Assembly: GCA_026545765.1 (NCBI GenBank)
Contig: CM048840.1
Location: 45,799,580-45,863,579, forward strand
Direction: 5' to 3'
From: Plantago major
Lineage: Eukaryota > Streptophyta > Magnoliopsida > Lamiales > Plantaginaceae
DNA length: 64,000 nt
Part shown: positions 23,551-33,567 of the stretch, piece after piece
Numbering within the stretch: the stretch's first letter is position 1
How the letters are laid out: each line of letters begins with the position of its first letter
The notes under the pieces: generated by a model
What the model was told of the DNA's origin: nothing
Databases searched by the model: none
What the model saw: only the letters and a program-made list of their open reading frames with translations
Position numbers and translations under genes: made by a program

Positions 23551-23916
23551 GAATTCGGGCTCCAATTGAGCCCGAATTCGAACTCCATTGCTGGAGCTTG
23601 AAGCTCCATTTATTGAGCTCCATTAGTGGAGCTTCAACATCTCCATTAATGGACATGTGTAATTCCATTAAAGGACCTGTTGTGCTCCTTTGATGGAGCT
23701 GCTACAACTCCATTAAATGGAGCTTAACAGCTCCGTTAGTGGAGCTGTTTAGCTCCATTAAAGGAGCTGTTGCAGCTCCGTTAATGAGTTGTGTACAACT
23801 CCGTTAATGGAGTTACACTGCTACATTATCGGAGTTGTACGACTCCTTTAATGGAGCTTCAATAGCTCCATTAATGGAGCTGGAGCCCAATTCGGGCTCC
23901 GTTCAGCCCGGGCTCC
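23551..23916. repeat. Array of about 14 short palindromes flanked by GC-rich inverted repeats
   Basis: The left border (23551-23579) is a hairpin with 12-base perfect arms, GAATTCGGGCTC, and a 5-base loop. About 14 units of roughly 24 bp follow, each built on AGCTCCATTAATGGAGCT or a variant (AACTCCGTTAATGGAGTT, AGCTCCATTAAAGGAGCT), nearly all self-complementary. The right border repeats the GAGCCCAATTCGGGCTC theme (23883-23900) and ends GCCCGGGCTCC. No ORF is present. Function unknown; it could be a foldback-type element or a satellite seed. Confidence 0.85.
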
Positions 23917-24682
23917 ATCCATGGGATTTAGAAAATAGAAGGGGCGGGGAATACAAATGGATTGATGAAAAATGAATTAGGATTAAAGTTTGATGAAGAA
24001 GGAGATGAAAAATGAATGGGTACATTTTCTTTGGGTCAATTTCGAAATTCCTCTAAACTTGTGAGGGTTGATTTGCAAATTGGTGTTTTAACTTCCACGT
24101 GGAAATTAATTTTTCAACTAGTCAATGGAAAATAAGTTTTGGACCAATATGTTATTGTTGAATTGTCAGGGACTACAATGTTATTACAAAATTTATTAGG
24201 GAGTCCAAATATAATTTAACCGAATGAAAATGATGAGGGTGGAAAAAAACTTAATGTTATTTTAAGGTTTTGTTTATTTCAACAGCTTCATTAATTTCGA
24301 TTGATTCAAATCAATTCATTTAGATTTGTTTAGTTGAATTTATACCTGAAATAAATTCAGTTATGTTTAGTTATCAAGAGAACAAAAAATAACATGACTC
24401 TGAATTTCTAATGTCCCATTTAAAAATAACATGACTTTTCAGTTTTGTTCATTAGTAAGATTTAGTTTCCCATTTAAAAATACTCTCCTTAGTTTCATAT
24501 TGGAATAAAATAGTGGAGAGACTATGATAAGATATAATGTGGATTATATAGATTTTTTATATTAAAATATATTAGTAATATGTTGGCCGAAGATGCGGTT
24601 GAAACTCCTTCATTACGTAGGTCAGGTCAATCGTGGCATCCGAGTAGGAAATTACTAAATAAATTTTGGGAAGTACTGTAAG
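23917..24682. other. AT-rich spacer
   Basis: No gene or clear element. Contains stretches such as GATTCAAATCAATTCATTTAG near 24302 that resemble the sequence inside the MITE at 30919-31207, so remnants of that family may be here. Confidence 0.35.
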
Positions 24683-25165
24683 AGATAACAATCTGATGCA
24701 AATTTTCAACAAAGCTACATATATTAAACTGGAAGCATTCATGTCACATAAAACCAGAGCATATCAAGTTCGAAACCGGTCTAAATTACTGAACCAATTT
24801 TGAAAAGTTCGGTACAACAATCTCATCCGAAATTTCAACAAAGCTACATAAATTAAACTGGGAAATATTCATGTCACATAAAACCAGAACATATCAAGTC
24901 GAAACCGGTCTAAATTACTGAACCAATTTTGAAAAGTTGGATACAACAATCTCATCCGAAATTTCAACAAAGCTACATAAATTAAACTGCGAAATATTCA
25001 TGTCACATAAAACCAGAGAATTTCAAGTCGAAACCAGTCTAAATTACTGAACCAATATTGAAAAGTTAGATACAACAATCTGATCCGAAATTTAAACAAA
25101 GCTACATAAATTAAACTGGGAAACATTCATGTTACATAAAACCAGAGCATTTCAAATCTAAACCA
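24683..25165. repeat. Tandem minisatellite, period 129 bp, about 3.7 copies
   Basis: The marker AAAGCTACAT recurs at 24711, 24840, 24969 and 25098, exactly 129 bp apart each time. Each unit also contains TTCATGTCACATAAAACCAG and ACTGAACCAATTTTGAAAAG with few changes. The copies differ by single substitutions and small indels. No coding potential seen. Confidence 0.92.
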
Positions 25166-26020
25166 AGTCCAGTCTACATGACTCTTCATGTTCCATCTCT
25201 AAACTACAAATCGAACACAATCACGGCATAGAACACAACCTACATAAATTAACACCTGATCCCGAAAAGTTTGAGATAACAAAAACATACGATCTATTCG
25301 TACATGTGCAACTTCTAAACTATAAATAGGCAGACAACATTCTGTTTTCATGGACCATGAACTGCAGCACCATTCTGCAGGCTATGTTCTGATTGGTCAC
25401 ATAATAGAACGTCATTAACCTTGTGGCTGATGATGATGGCATACCTAGAGAAAATCCAGAAAAGCTTCTGATTAGCCTAATATTTTCCGAACACCCTTTA
25501 AATTATGAATTTTGCAGCTATAATCAAATGCAAGAGAATTTAGTCTTTTGTCAAGTACCAAATTTAGCAGAATTAAACATAGAATGCCAACAAGGTTGTC
25601 AAGACCTTGTTGGCTGCTAAAAAAGGTCATATTTCCCAGTTTTCATTGATCTCTGTTTGGTTGCATAATAAGCAATATTTCTTCAAGCTTGACTAAGTAG
25701 TTTTGTACTTTGTATTATGGTATCAATGTAAGAATGAGACACTAGATGTCAAAACTTTAAGATCGGTGCCAATGTCGCAAATGCATGACATAAAGTAGTG
25801 TATATGGAACGGGACATCATCCAAACATGCAAAGATCTTATGAAACAAAAGACCCAAGTTACTATCCTATAACTCGAAGTCCTGTGCGCTTTTGCTCCTA
25901 CGGGAAAAAAATTTGCAAAAATTGGTCCTTAGGACTGTATATAGAGACGTACGAATACGCTTTCACTTGTAATTGGAGATTTTAAAGAACAACTGCTATG
26001 ATGCTGAAACTCCTTGCACA
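25166..26020. other. Intergenic sequence without recognised features
   Basis: A 65-codon frame at 25423-25620 has no recognisable domain. Nothing else supportable. Confidence 0.4.
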
Positions 26021-26640
26021 TGTAACGCCCCAAAATTTCCAAAGTTTCAAGTTAAGTTTTAGAGATCTTAAAAGGACTGACAACGCTACTAAGAGTTAAG
26101 TGTAGAGTTAAGTATATGCCATCTTTGGAGCAATATTAGGATGGGTGACCAACTAGAAAGTCTCCTAATTCGTGGCTCGTGCGAGTGAGGACAAAGTGTG
26201 GGGGAAAGTACATGTGTTAGTACAGTAAGACCAGTATATCAACCGAACCCGAAGAGCAGTAAAGGAATAACCGCGCCGGCCCGCAAAGGGGACGAGGCAT
26301 TACAAATGGTATCAGAGCAGGCAAATTAAAGTCCACAAGGGTGGATGATTCGAGCAAGTCTGCGACAGACGTCGCACAATTCAAGAGGAGGTGAATGTAA
26401 AGCCCTCAAAGTTTCAAATTAAGTTTCCGAGAACTTAAAAGGGATTGAGAACACTACCCATACCAACAAGACACCTTTCTTTTCGTAATCCATCCATAAG
26501 AACTACAGAGTTAAGAGTTAAGCGTATTATGCTTGCTCTGGAGCAATCTTAGGATAAGTGACCAACAAGGAAATCTCTCGGTCCGCGCACGAGTAAGGAC
26601 AATGTGTGTGGGAAGGACATGTGTTGGTTATAGTGGGACC
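26021..26640 (+). mobile_element. Cassandra-type TRIM with 5S-rRNA-like LTRs
   Basis: LTR 1 is 26021-26304 (284 bp, TGTAACGCCC to GGCATTACA). The initiator-Met primer site TGGTATCAGAGC is at 26307-26318. An interior of about 90 bp follows, with a purine tract AAGAGGAGGTGAA (about 26383-26395) directly before LTR 2, which starts TGTAAAGCCC at 26396. There is no coding region, which defines a TRIM. Both LTRs hold a stretch resembling the 5S rRNA internal promoter: AGAGTTAAG then AGGATGGGTGACC in LTR 1 (26104-26173), AGAGTTAAGCG then AGGATAAGTGACC in LTR 2 (26513-26585). 5S-like LTRs are the signature of Cassandra. LTR 2 loses similarity after about 26640, so its 3' end is decayed. Confidence 0.82.
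26104..26173 (+). promoter_or_regulatory. 5S-rRNA-like internal promoter in Cassandra LTR 1
   Basis: GAGTTAAGTATATGCC corresponds to the 5S box A region and AGGATGGGTGACC plus AAAGTCTCCT to box C. In Cassandra this is thought to allow RNA polymerase III-type transcription. Box C is the better preserved of the two; box A has substitutions. Confidence 0.6.
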
Positions 26641-27126
26641 AACAAATAACGGAGAGCACTACTACGAGAATCATAGTAACTAACTAATAACACACAATAT
26701 AAGGCTAAGCTAAAACTAGAGAAATCTTGGTTTTCTTCCAAGAGAAAAAAGTTTAAGAAAAGCCGAGCATGTTTTCAAGGACTAAAAATGCAAATGAGAT
26801 TTGCCCTCATTGGTCCTTTTTGGACGTATAATGCTAGTACAAGAATTGTAGGGACCAAAAGCGTAGATGACTAAGAGTTATAAGACCAAAATTGCAATTC
26901 ACCAAGAATAAGCGTGTTCACAAATCACCAGTATTGTTCAGTGGAACAGTTTCCCATACAAATAACACCCCCACCCAGCCTGCATTCATGGCACTGGAAA
27001 CTACAAAAATGGACAGGGATTATTCCTGGACGAAACAGGACTCGGCTTTTAAAGAAAGCAATATCATAACTTCCTTAAAGATATGTTTTCAAGTTTAATA
27101 TTAATTATCATAAGCTTTCGAGAATA
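26641..27126. other. Intergenic sequence without recognised features
   Basis: No gene recognised; the ORF at 26892-27098 has no domain. Confidence 0.4.
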
Positions 27127-27388
27127 CTCCCTCCAGTTAGTTACCGTTACACACATTTTGCCAGTTTCGGCGCCCCATTAGACAGAAGCACTTCAACTTT
27201 TCGCAAGTCATTATATTTATTTATTATATGGTTCAACCCACTACCCACATACAACATTACCACACTATTTCAATACTATATTCATTCAACCAAACCTACC
27301 CCACACACAATATACTATCAACACTTCACCAAAAAAATTGTTTCAGTGCCAAACAGTGGACGTGTCTATACTAACGGGACAGAGGGAA
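27127..27388. mobile_element. Stowaway-type MITE 2
   Basis: 262 bp from CTCCCTCCAGTTAGTTACC to CTAACGGGACAGAGGGA, flanked by TA (27125-27126 and 27389-27390). It lies about 520 bp beyond the SUVH stop codon. Confidence 0.75.
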
Positions 27389-27390
27389 TA

Positions 27391-27911
27391 GGACCAGTGG
27401 GATACATAACTGGCAATTAATGCCCCAGAACAGAAGTGCTGTAAAAGAAAGACGACCAATATAACAATCTGACATTTCCAGATTACATGTAGATGAAAGC
27501 CCACACTATTTATGGAAAATTAATTAAAAAAATCCTAAGACCAGAATTATTTATGTGCAAATTTTATAAACTCATGATAAACCACCTAGAACTGAATTCT
27601 TCATACTAATTCCATCTGTAATTCTGATTTACTATGTAACATTAGCACAATAAATTATTTCAAATCGTGAATGTGATGGACCTTAAACTACCTCGAAACC
27701 TAGAGCAACTTGGACTGTGCTGGCAACAAATATTAATTTCAAGAAGAAATATCGACACCTGATAGTAACTAGTCAGTCAATTAATGGAAGATATGTGAAT
27801 GTACAACTGAAGAGGGCAGATATAATTCGCATTTTCACTAAATATATAAACAAAATACTAACCTGTTCAGATCTTCACGCAATAGAATCCATTTGGTGTT
27901 GCATGGTCTTG
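27391..27911 (-). other. 3' flank of the SUVH gene
   Basis: AT-rich and without a domain-bearing ORF. The 3' UTR and polyadenylation site of the SUVH gene should lie here, but no single signal is decisive. Confidence 0.4.
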
Positions 27912-29964
27912 TCAATAGAAATACCCTTTGCACTTCACAGATCCACACAGGCACCTTTTCTTCCCCTTGTCTTGTTTATCGGAAGAAACCAAACCATAAT
28001 CAAGTGTCAACTCTTGCATCGGAGGTATGTGCTGGATGGCAAAAAGAGCAACATGTAGATAGGACTGATTGTTATTCTCACGTAAAACAGGCTGCCAGTA
28101 TACGTTTGGTGAGCAGCTATGGTTCATAAAACGAGCCACATTTCCACAAGTATTTGCATTAACAACAAGAGGGAAAGCTGTTTTCTGGAAACCAGTGGTA
28201 TCATCATCACTAACGCCTGGAAGCTCAAAATGGCGAGTGCTATCAAAGATATAACTATTATCATTTTCAACACCAATGTCATCTGAAGTAAATGCTTCCC
28301 CTGCATACTCACAAATAAAACTTCCAGCACGAATAGGATCCCAAGACCTGAGTCCCCAGCCTCTATTTATTGTCTTGTAAACCTCGAGCCGGGCTTTCAC
28401 GCCTCCTTGGGACATACGACTTCGGCAGTTTGGAGGACTTGTACAGGCCATTCCACACTCGTATATTAAAAGTTTGTTAGACAAAAGAACCCCAAGTGAG
28501 GAATAAGGAGGGCAAAGATCATTCCTTTGGTTACAGGGGCAATTGGCATCACCAGGTTGACATCCTTTTAAGCAGTGACAGCCAACAGTAGGTGTTGGTG
28601 AAGGAAAGGGTTTTGAATATTTGAGAGTAGAAACGTAAGTGAAATGAGCAGGTCCCTTTTCACGATCTACCTCATTTACAAGAGCAACAGGTAGACTCTC
28701 AGCACCATTAGTCAAATCGGGAAGGATAGTCCCAGGCCGAGCAGCAGTTCCATCCTTCCATTGCTGAATTGATTTCCATAATGAGAAAGCTTCAGGCTGC
28801 CCAGGTGCCCTTACCAGCTTATACTTGAAAACATTGCACCCCGACTTATTTTCAGCCCATGATTCCTGAATTTTGTACAGACCATCATAAACATAGATCT
28901 TACTACCAACTGCCATGATATCCTTTATCCCCCTTATGACTCTCACGTCATTGGCTCGATGCAAACTCTTCTCTAGAGCAAGATTTCCTCTTTCAAGCTT
29001 CTGATCGAACATTTGTCCATCTCTCCTCTGAACTCCACCCTGACCACTGTACACTAACATGTTGCAATCAGTACCATCATCGTCATATCCCCCAGATGAA
29101 ACTATGCTAACAGCTAAAGGTTCTTCCTCATTCACTTTTACAGTCATGTAATCTATTCCAGCCATACTTGGAGCATGAAGACCCAGAATGCAAAGCTCCA
29201 TTCTGAAAAAGAAAATATCACCAACTTCTATCCCAGGTACATGTCCTACCCTCTTTGTATTATTTGTCCTGAATCCTTTAGTCATCAACAGATTGGAAGC
29301 TTTGAGGTCCGGACGTCGGGCAATGCCAGGATAAGGACCTTCTTCGAGTTGAGTAAGCTTTTTACGCAGCAAATCATAAACCCTGAGCACGGATGCCACA
29401 GTATCCCTATCGCCATTATTTTTCTTCAATTCATCATACTCCTTGAGATTACACGATGCTAAAACACTATTAACTACCGAATCAACATTAACCGGTTCGC
29501 CATTAACAGCAGCTCTCCTCTTTCTAAGCTCTCGAGCAGTCAACTTCACTGAACCACCACCATCATCCGCATCATCATCTACTCCATCAGCATCCATAGG
29601 TACAGATCTCGAAGCACGAGTTTTAAAGGGTCTCTTAGCCCTGCCGAGACCCATTGGCTTGTGACATAGGGGTCCTAAATGAATTTAAGGGAACCGGAGC
29701 TGGTATACCGCTAGTGCTACCAAAACCATAATTCCCAGACGGGTCTTGTGCAGCAGCATCATTTGATGCGAGAAAGGGGTAAAAGGGTTGCACCCCAGGT
29801 GGAAAAGGACCTGATGGTGGTACACAAACAAATGGTGTGGGCTGGGGAGTTGTAACACTAGAGTTAGCAGGTGGAGTCGGGAAAAGCGGGACAAGACATC
29901 TTAGTGGCCTAATATCCAAAACCCTAGACTTATCAATTGGTCCTGTACCCAAACCTTGATCCAT
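27912..29964 (-). CDS. SUVH1/SUVH3-class SRA-SET histone H3K9 methyltransferase, one frameshift near the N-terminus
   Basis: Main frame 27912-29654 (580 codons): SRA domain at residues about 137-284 (PGIEVGDIFFFRMELCILGL, HAPSMAGIDYM), pre-SET with eight visible Cys (359, 361, 365, 372, 374, 381, 400, 404) plus C410, SET at 420-556 (GWGLRS, the NHSCSPN cofactor motif at 511-517, ELTLDYG), and post-SET CLCGSVKCKGYFY at the end. The family is nuclear: SRA binds methylated DNA and SET methylates histone H3. Arabidopsis SUVH1 and SUVH3 instead act as readers that help transcribe methylated genes. A Pro-rich N-terminus typical of this class is read from the ATG at 29964 (VLDIRPLRCLVPLFP) but in another frame, which ends at 29635. 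One missing or extra base near 29640-29660 separates them. The coding region has no introns, as in SUVH1/3. Translation from the ATG at 29654 would still give intact SRA and SET. Confidence 0.93.
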
Positions 29965-30023
29965 CTATCAACTGGTTTTTTCTTTTTTTCTTTTTTTCTT
30001 TTTTTGTTCCTTCCAAGAGCTAC

Positions 30024-30389
30024 AACAATTTAGACAACAAGTTTGAATTTACAGCAACATTTGAGCAAATAAAACACAACAAACAGAGCCTATCTGTACA
30101 GAAGTCAGAAAACTTGTAGCAAATAACCAGTTTCCTGCAACACACAAGAACAAAATTAGAGATGGGTACCTTTTCACATGCACAGAAATCATTAGAAAAA
30201 CAAAAAAGTGAATGAAAACGAAAAAACAAGAGCTGAATGAGACATGCAAATCTATAAACGGAGAGAGTCAATCCTACAGATCTGAGAGAGAAGTAAAGAA
30301 AACAGAAATTAATGACTTGTAAGCTCATCAAGCAGATCAGAAACTCGTATTGCTGAAGAAATGAAGGAGAAAGTGAAGTGAAGAAATAC
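30024..30389 (-). other. Probable 5' UTR intron of the SUVH gene
   Basis: On the minus strand the sequence GCTCTGCTCAG|GTATTTC gives a good donor at 30389. TTGTTGTCTAAATTGTTGTAG ending at about 30024 is a possible acceptor. A leader intron fits SUVH1/3-type genes, whose coding exon is single. The acceptor choice is a guess. Confidence 0.4.
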
Positions 30390-30479
30390 CTGAGCAGAGC
30401 TTCACAGAGAATTCCAAGCAAGGTTTAGGAGCCTGAGTTTTCGGGAGTAGAGGAAAGTGAAGGGCTCGTTTCTTTTCCG

Positions 30480-30492
30480 GTTTATATTTAAA
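30480..30492 (-). promoter_or_regulatory. TATA-like element upstream of the SUVH gene
   Basis: The minus strand reads TTTAAATATAAACC about 90 bp upstream of the proposed leader-intron donor. Position and composition suit a plant TATA box; transcript data are lacking. Confidence 0.4.
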
Positions 30493-30573
30493 GAAAGTAC
30501 AATATGCTCCTTTGGTTATTAAAGTTTTTTCTTCCTTTGGTAATAAATAAAAGGAATAATTACAAAATGATAC

Positions 30574-30827
30574 TCCCTCCCCTCCAAGTTAACTTTTTCA
30601 TTTCGACTTTTAACCGATCAATTGCTTTCGATTTCGACAATAATTACTTTTAACTATAAGAAGAATAATTTAATAAAATCATATAATAAAAATTTAATAA
30701 TTAAATTTTCATTATATGATTTTATTAAATTATTAACTATTATAATTTAAAAGTAATTTACGGTCAAAGTCGAAAACAGTTGACCGCAAAATAGTAAAAT
30801 GAAAAGATTTCTTTGGAACGAAAGGAG
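30574..30827. mobile_element. Stowaway-type MITE 3, with long internal hairpin
   Basis: 254 bp, CTCCCTCCCCTCCAAG to GGAACGAAAGGAG, flanked by TA (30572-30573 and 30828-30829). The centre (about 30667-30738) folds back: AATTTAATAAAATCATATAA is answered by TTATATGATTTTATTAAATT. It lies within about 100 bp upstream of the presumed SUVH promoter. Confidence 0.78.
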
Positions 30828-30918
30828 TACTAGCTTCAAAAACTTCAATCACATTTGATATCACATTAGTTACATAAAAAAAATTCCTACAAATTAGTCA
30901 AAACATTTCTACAAATTA

Positions 30919-31207
30919 AGCTCTGTTCTCTTCGTCTCAATGTAATCGAATCGAATCGATCCGATTTGAATCAATTGAATCAATCAATTATAGTATAAAA
31001 TGAATCGAATCAACTAGATGTATCTCGATCTCAATCAATGTAACTAAATCAATTGTAGTATAAAAAATAACTAAATGTAATTAAATGTAATTGAATCAAT
31101 TGTAGTATAAAAATAACCAAGCGAATTGAATGTAATCAACTAAACTGAATGAATCTAAAGTGAACTGAACTGAAATTAATGAATTTTCGGATGAAGAGAA
31201 CAGAGCC
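30919..31207. mobile_element. MITE with 18-bp terminal inverted repeats and TTA duplication (PIF/Harbinger-like)
   Basis: Left end AGCTCTGTTCTCTTCGTC, right end GATGAAGAGAACAGAGCC (nearly perfect inverse), flanked by TTA (30916-30918 and 31208-31210). 289 bp, interior made of AATCGAATC/AATCAATTG-type repeats, no ORF. Three-base TTA duplications point to PIF/Harbinger-type mobility. Confidence 0.7.
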
Positions 31208-31210
31208 TTA

Positions 31211-31838
31211 TCTTGTTAATTTTAGTAACTTTTGAAAAGAAATATTACCATTTTTTATGTAATAACTTCCTTAATTACATATCTAATCAAATAATTTATT
31301 TTGGTAATCAAAATAGATGATTATGATACTTGATTTCCAGTATATAAATTTAATGTCAAGAGGTATGTTATGTGAGACTTGTTTTGATACGTGATGCTTG
31401 TTTATCAATAATTATGATGCTTGATTTTCAAAAATAAGATGCTTGATTTTTAGTATTGATGATGCTTCTTTTCCATAAATGAGATGCTTGCTTTGCAATA
31501 TGATGTTTGATTTTCAGTATTTGAATGAAACAGAGTATGTATGACTAATAAGTAGTAAAGATTTGAGGTGGTATCAATTTATAATTCACCCTAAAAAAAA
31601 AAAAAAAAAAAGTACACATATGACATATCCATGACTAGTTTAGTTTCAAACATCACATTTTAATTTGCATATAATATTACCTAACATTTCACTTTAATAA
31701 TTCACTATCAATTTTTATTTATTTTTTATTTTTTTATGTAATTCTTTCAATTTCCTTATTTTATTGACCAATAAATCAAACAGAAATCTATTTTCGAGAC
31801 GGATGTAGTACTAAATATGTAATGTTTGTATTTACATA
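31211..31838. other. AT-rich spacer
   Basis: Contains loosely repeated TGATGCTTG(A/T)TTTTC words between about 31320 and 31520 and a poly-A run at 31593-31611. No gene recognised. Confidence 0.4.
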
Positions 31839-32075
31839 CTCCCTCCGTCCCGAATTCAATTACCCACGCGCCCGGATACAAGTTTTAAAATAAAAATGCA
31901 TAAAGTAGAAGAGATTGTAGTAAAGTAAGAAAGGGATTGACTAAAGTTGAAGTGATAATAAATAAAAATGAGAGCCTGTGAACAAAGTATGGGAAAAATC
32001 TTTCATTAAACGAATGAGAAGTTGAAATTGAAACATTCCAAAATCAGATGCGAAAGTTAAATTCGACTAAGAAGT
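31839..32075. mobile_element. Probable Stowaway-type MITE 4, decayed right end
   Basis: The left end CTCCCTCCGTCCCGAATTCAATTAC after TA (31837-31838) is a typical Stowaway terminus. The right end is recognisable only as GTTAAATTCGACTAAGAAG before TA near 32076, so the boundary is approximate. Confidence 0.5.
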
Positions 32076-33002
32076 ATATGATATTTGTATCTAAATATAT
32101 AATATTGATCATCTTTCGGGGAGACGATTTCTCCCAAAAGTTGCTCCAACTAAATAACTTTCATATCATTGTAATAATTCACCTTTTATTCTATTTTAAC
32201 AAGATATTTCATTTTATGGTATAGGATAATCTTATGAAAACTTTAAAGAACACCACTTTAAAAAATAAAAGGAGGTTTTGTGAGCTCAAAACGAGTCTAG
32301 TCATATGGTGATAAATCAATTAATTAAAATTACATTCGAGAAATATAAGATTCAAAGAGAAAATAAATCACGATGTGAATTCAATCCTTGCATCTAGTGC
32401 TCAGATATCAAAAAAAAAAAAATTACCACCTTGTAATACATTTTATAATATTTTTTTTTTTTTTGGTATTTAAAGGGAATTGAAAAAAGAAACCGACCTA
32501 CATGAAAATGTTTCTCTCTCTAATTTCTCTCTCTAAAATTTTTTACTCTACTGAGAGTTTTATTCCTTCGTCGAGATCGACCCTCTCTTTTGAGAGTATT
32601 TCTTTTTCCTTCCATGTTTTTCTCTTTTATCAACTCTACATATGGTGAGATTTGACCTAGTCTTAGAAATCCTGAAAGATTTGTTTAATTGGTTGTAGGT
32701 TACTTTTCTTATGTCTTTTTTTACTTTACTCTTTTGCGTGAAAATCGTGTTTGCTATATTTAGTAATTATTTGTCTTAGTCTGTTTTTTCTTGTCCGCCT
32801 TTACCCTCTTCCGTGTCCGGAGTGTTTTTCTTCTTCTCTGTGGTGTTATTTGCAAAAACTTTTGTTCTACTCTCATACTTCCTTCATAGTACTATCCATC
32901 ATTACTACGCCTTCATTCCTGAGAATGGACTCGAATTTCTCGGAGGCAATGGGTTCAAATTGGTCTCGACTTCCGAGGAAGAGAATGATGTTCAGATTCG
33001 AT
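32076..33002. other. Spacer with pyrimidine-rich tract
   Basis: A CT-rich tract (TTTCTCTCTCTAATTTCTCTC) lies near 32511-32531, with poly-T at 32450-32464. Overlapping ORFs at 32751-33020 run across the truncation point of the copia element and have no recognisable domain. Confidence 0.4.
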
Positions 33003-33004
33003 GA

Positions 33005-33567
33005 TATTCGCAATGTATGACAAACTCATCGATGATTCCTTTCACCAGAGTCCTTCCTCGATCGCTATGTATGGCCATGTATTCAAACTCAGTTGTTGAT
33101 AAAGCAACAACACTTTGCAGATTGGACTTCCAACTTATGGCTGAACCAAATAATGTGAAGATATAACCAGATTGAGACCTTCTATTATCCATATTTGCAG
33201 CATAATCTGCATCAACATATCCCAAAATAGGATCTTCAGACCAATTGTCATTCCTGCAGAACTTTATGCCAACATAAGTAAAACCTCTCAGATATCTCAG
33301 TATGTACTTTACAGCATCCCAGTACAATTCTTCAGGATTAAACATATATCTGCTAGTAACACTTATAGCATAAGCAACATCAGGTCTACTGCACACCATG
33401 GCATACATAATGCTACCAATAGCATTAGCATTAGGAATCTTGCTCATATGCTCCACCTGCTCAGGTGTTTCAGGACTGTGATCAAGTGAGAGCCTGAAAT
33501 GCTGAGCTAAAGGAATGTTACTTGGCTTGCATCCATGCATATAGAACTTCTGCAAGACTTTCTTCAA
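33005..33567 (-). pseudogene. Copia RT end and RNase H
   Basis: Frame of 191 codons: MHGCKPSNIPLA, SIMYAMVCSRPDVAYAISV, YILRYLRG, LGYVDADYAANMDNRRSQSG with the RNase H Asp, ISWKSNLQSVVALSTTEFEYMA with the catalytic Glu region. The expected next block (Cys-Asp-x-Gln-Ser-Ala) is missing because the element ends here. Non-functional alone. Confidence 0.88.

Noticed and set aside
23551..23916. Regularly spaced palindromic repeats that look like a CRISPR array
   Set aside because: There are no unique spacers, the repeats are degenerate and contiguous, and the window is a plant nuclear genome.
24575..24680. Short stretch resembling the copia integrase-RT spacer (LRRSGQSWHPSRKLL)
   Set aside because: Too short and isolated to call; no copia motif follows.
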